From positions 1 through 64,000 of the forward strand of contig NZ_CANLOZ010000014.1 of assembly GCF_947492965.1 (NCBI RefSeq): a DNA stretch of 64,000 bases, written 5' to 3'. Made by a program: the position numbers and the translations under genes. The notes below the pieces were generated by a model. That model was not told the DNA's origin, searched no databases, and saw nothing but the letters and a program-made list of their open reading frames with translations. The stretch is from an uncultured Aquimarina sp. GTDB taxonomy: Bacteria; Bacteroidota; Bacteroidia; Flavobacteriales; Flavobacteriaceae. Shown piece by piece: positions 64,000-64,000 of the stretch (position 1 is the stretch's first letter; every line of letters begins with the position of its first letter).

Positions 64000-64000
64000 A

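Noticed and set aside
1-64000. tRNA or rRNA genes
   Set aside because: No cloverleaf with a GTTCRANYC-type T-arm and no rRNA-like segment was recognised by eye; a tRNA scan would settle it.

Overview
The window looks like a chromosomal segment of a marine-type member of the Flavobacteriaceae (Bacteroidota). The DNA is AT-rich. Many promoters match the Bacteroidota -7 element TAnnTTTG. One large secreted protein ends in a type IX secretion (T9SS) sorting domain. Lineage-typical families are present (DUF6048/DUF6452, DUF6768, a large TonB receptor with a carboxypeptidase-like N-terminus), and the type VI secretion genes are of the Bacteroidota kind (T6SS-iii). An Aquimarina-like genus would fit, but the species cannot be fixed from sequence reading alone.

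Layout. 1-280: left edge with a possible remnant of a Cys-rich double-glycine peptide and a terminator. 280-6760: TPR hybrid histidine kinase, hemolysin III-like membrane protein, T9SS-exported leucine-rich-repeat protein. 6838-13440: PLA2-like lipoprotein; a methyltransferase/ZIP transporter/DUF4268 operon divergent from an rRNA methyltransferase; an rlmD-DUF6452-DUF6048 operon. 13556-19403: ECF sigma factor with membrane partner, ornithine aminotransferase, small membrane proteins, Smr protein, two paralogous lipoproteins. 19688-27566: cysteine desulfurase, TonB receptor with M23 peptidase, then a coiled-coil gene, zapA, a 6S RNA and RNase Y. 27596-29441: four tandem paralogues of a small STAS-like protein. 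29685-36474: clpC divergent from gyrA and a TPR gene. 36537-43743: mixed housekeeping and secreted genes.

43966-48328 holds a T6SS block, tssH-tssB-tssC (ATPase and contractile sheath), followed convergently by a response regulator and a PAS histidine kinase. 51726-62086, all on the minus strand, is a T6SS effector island: vgrG, a 453-residue candidate adaptor, and a 1393-residue PAAR-Rhs protein with a C-terminal cytidine-deaminase-fold toxin and an adjoining immunity gene. Behind it lie two displaced Rhs C-terminal cassettes: one keeps an HNH-like toxin and its immunity gene, the other has lost its toxin and keeps only a candidate immunity gene. This is the pattern expected from toxin-tip replacement in a polymorphic toxin locus. 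The rhs genes also carry two kinds of short palindromic DNA: an in-frame double hairpin at two sites of the intact gene, and a roughly 70-bp disrupting insertion found in both fragments.

How the genes may work together (inference): the sheath (TssB/TssC), recycled by TssH, would fire a VgrG spike tipped by PAAR-Rhs carrying the deaminase; immunity proteins protect kin. Other T6SS genes (Hcp, baseplate, membrane complex) are not in this window.
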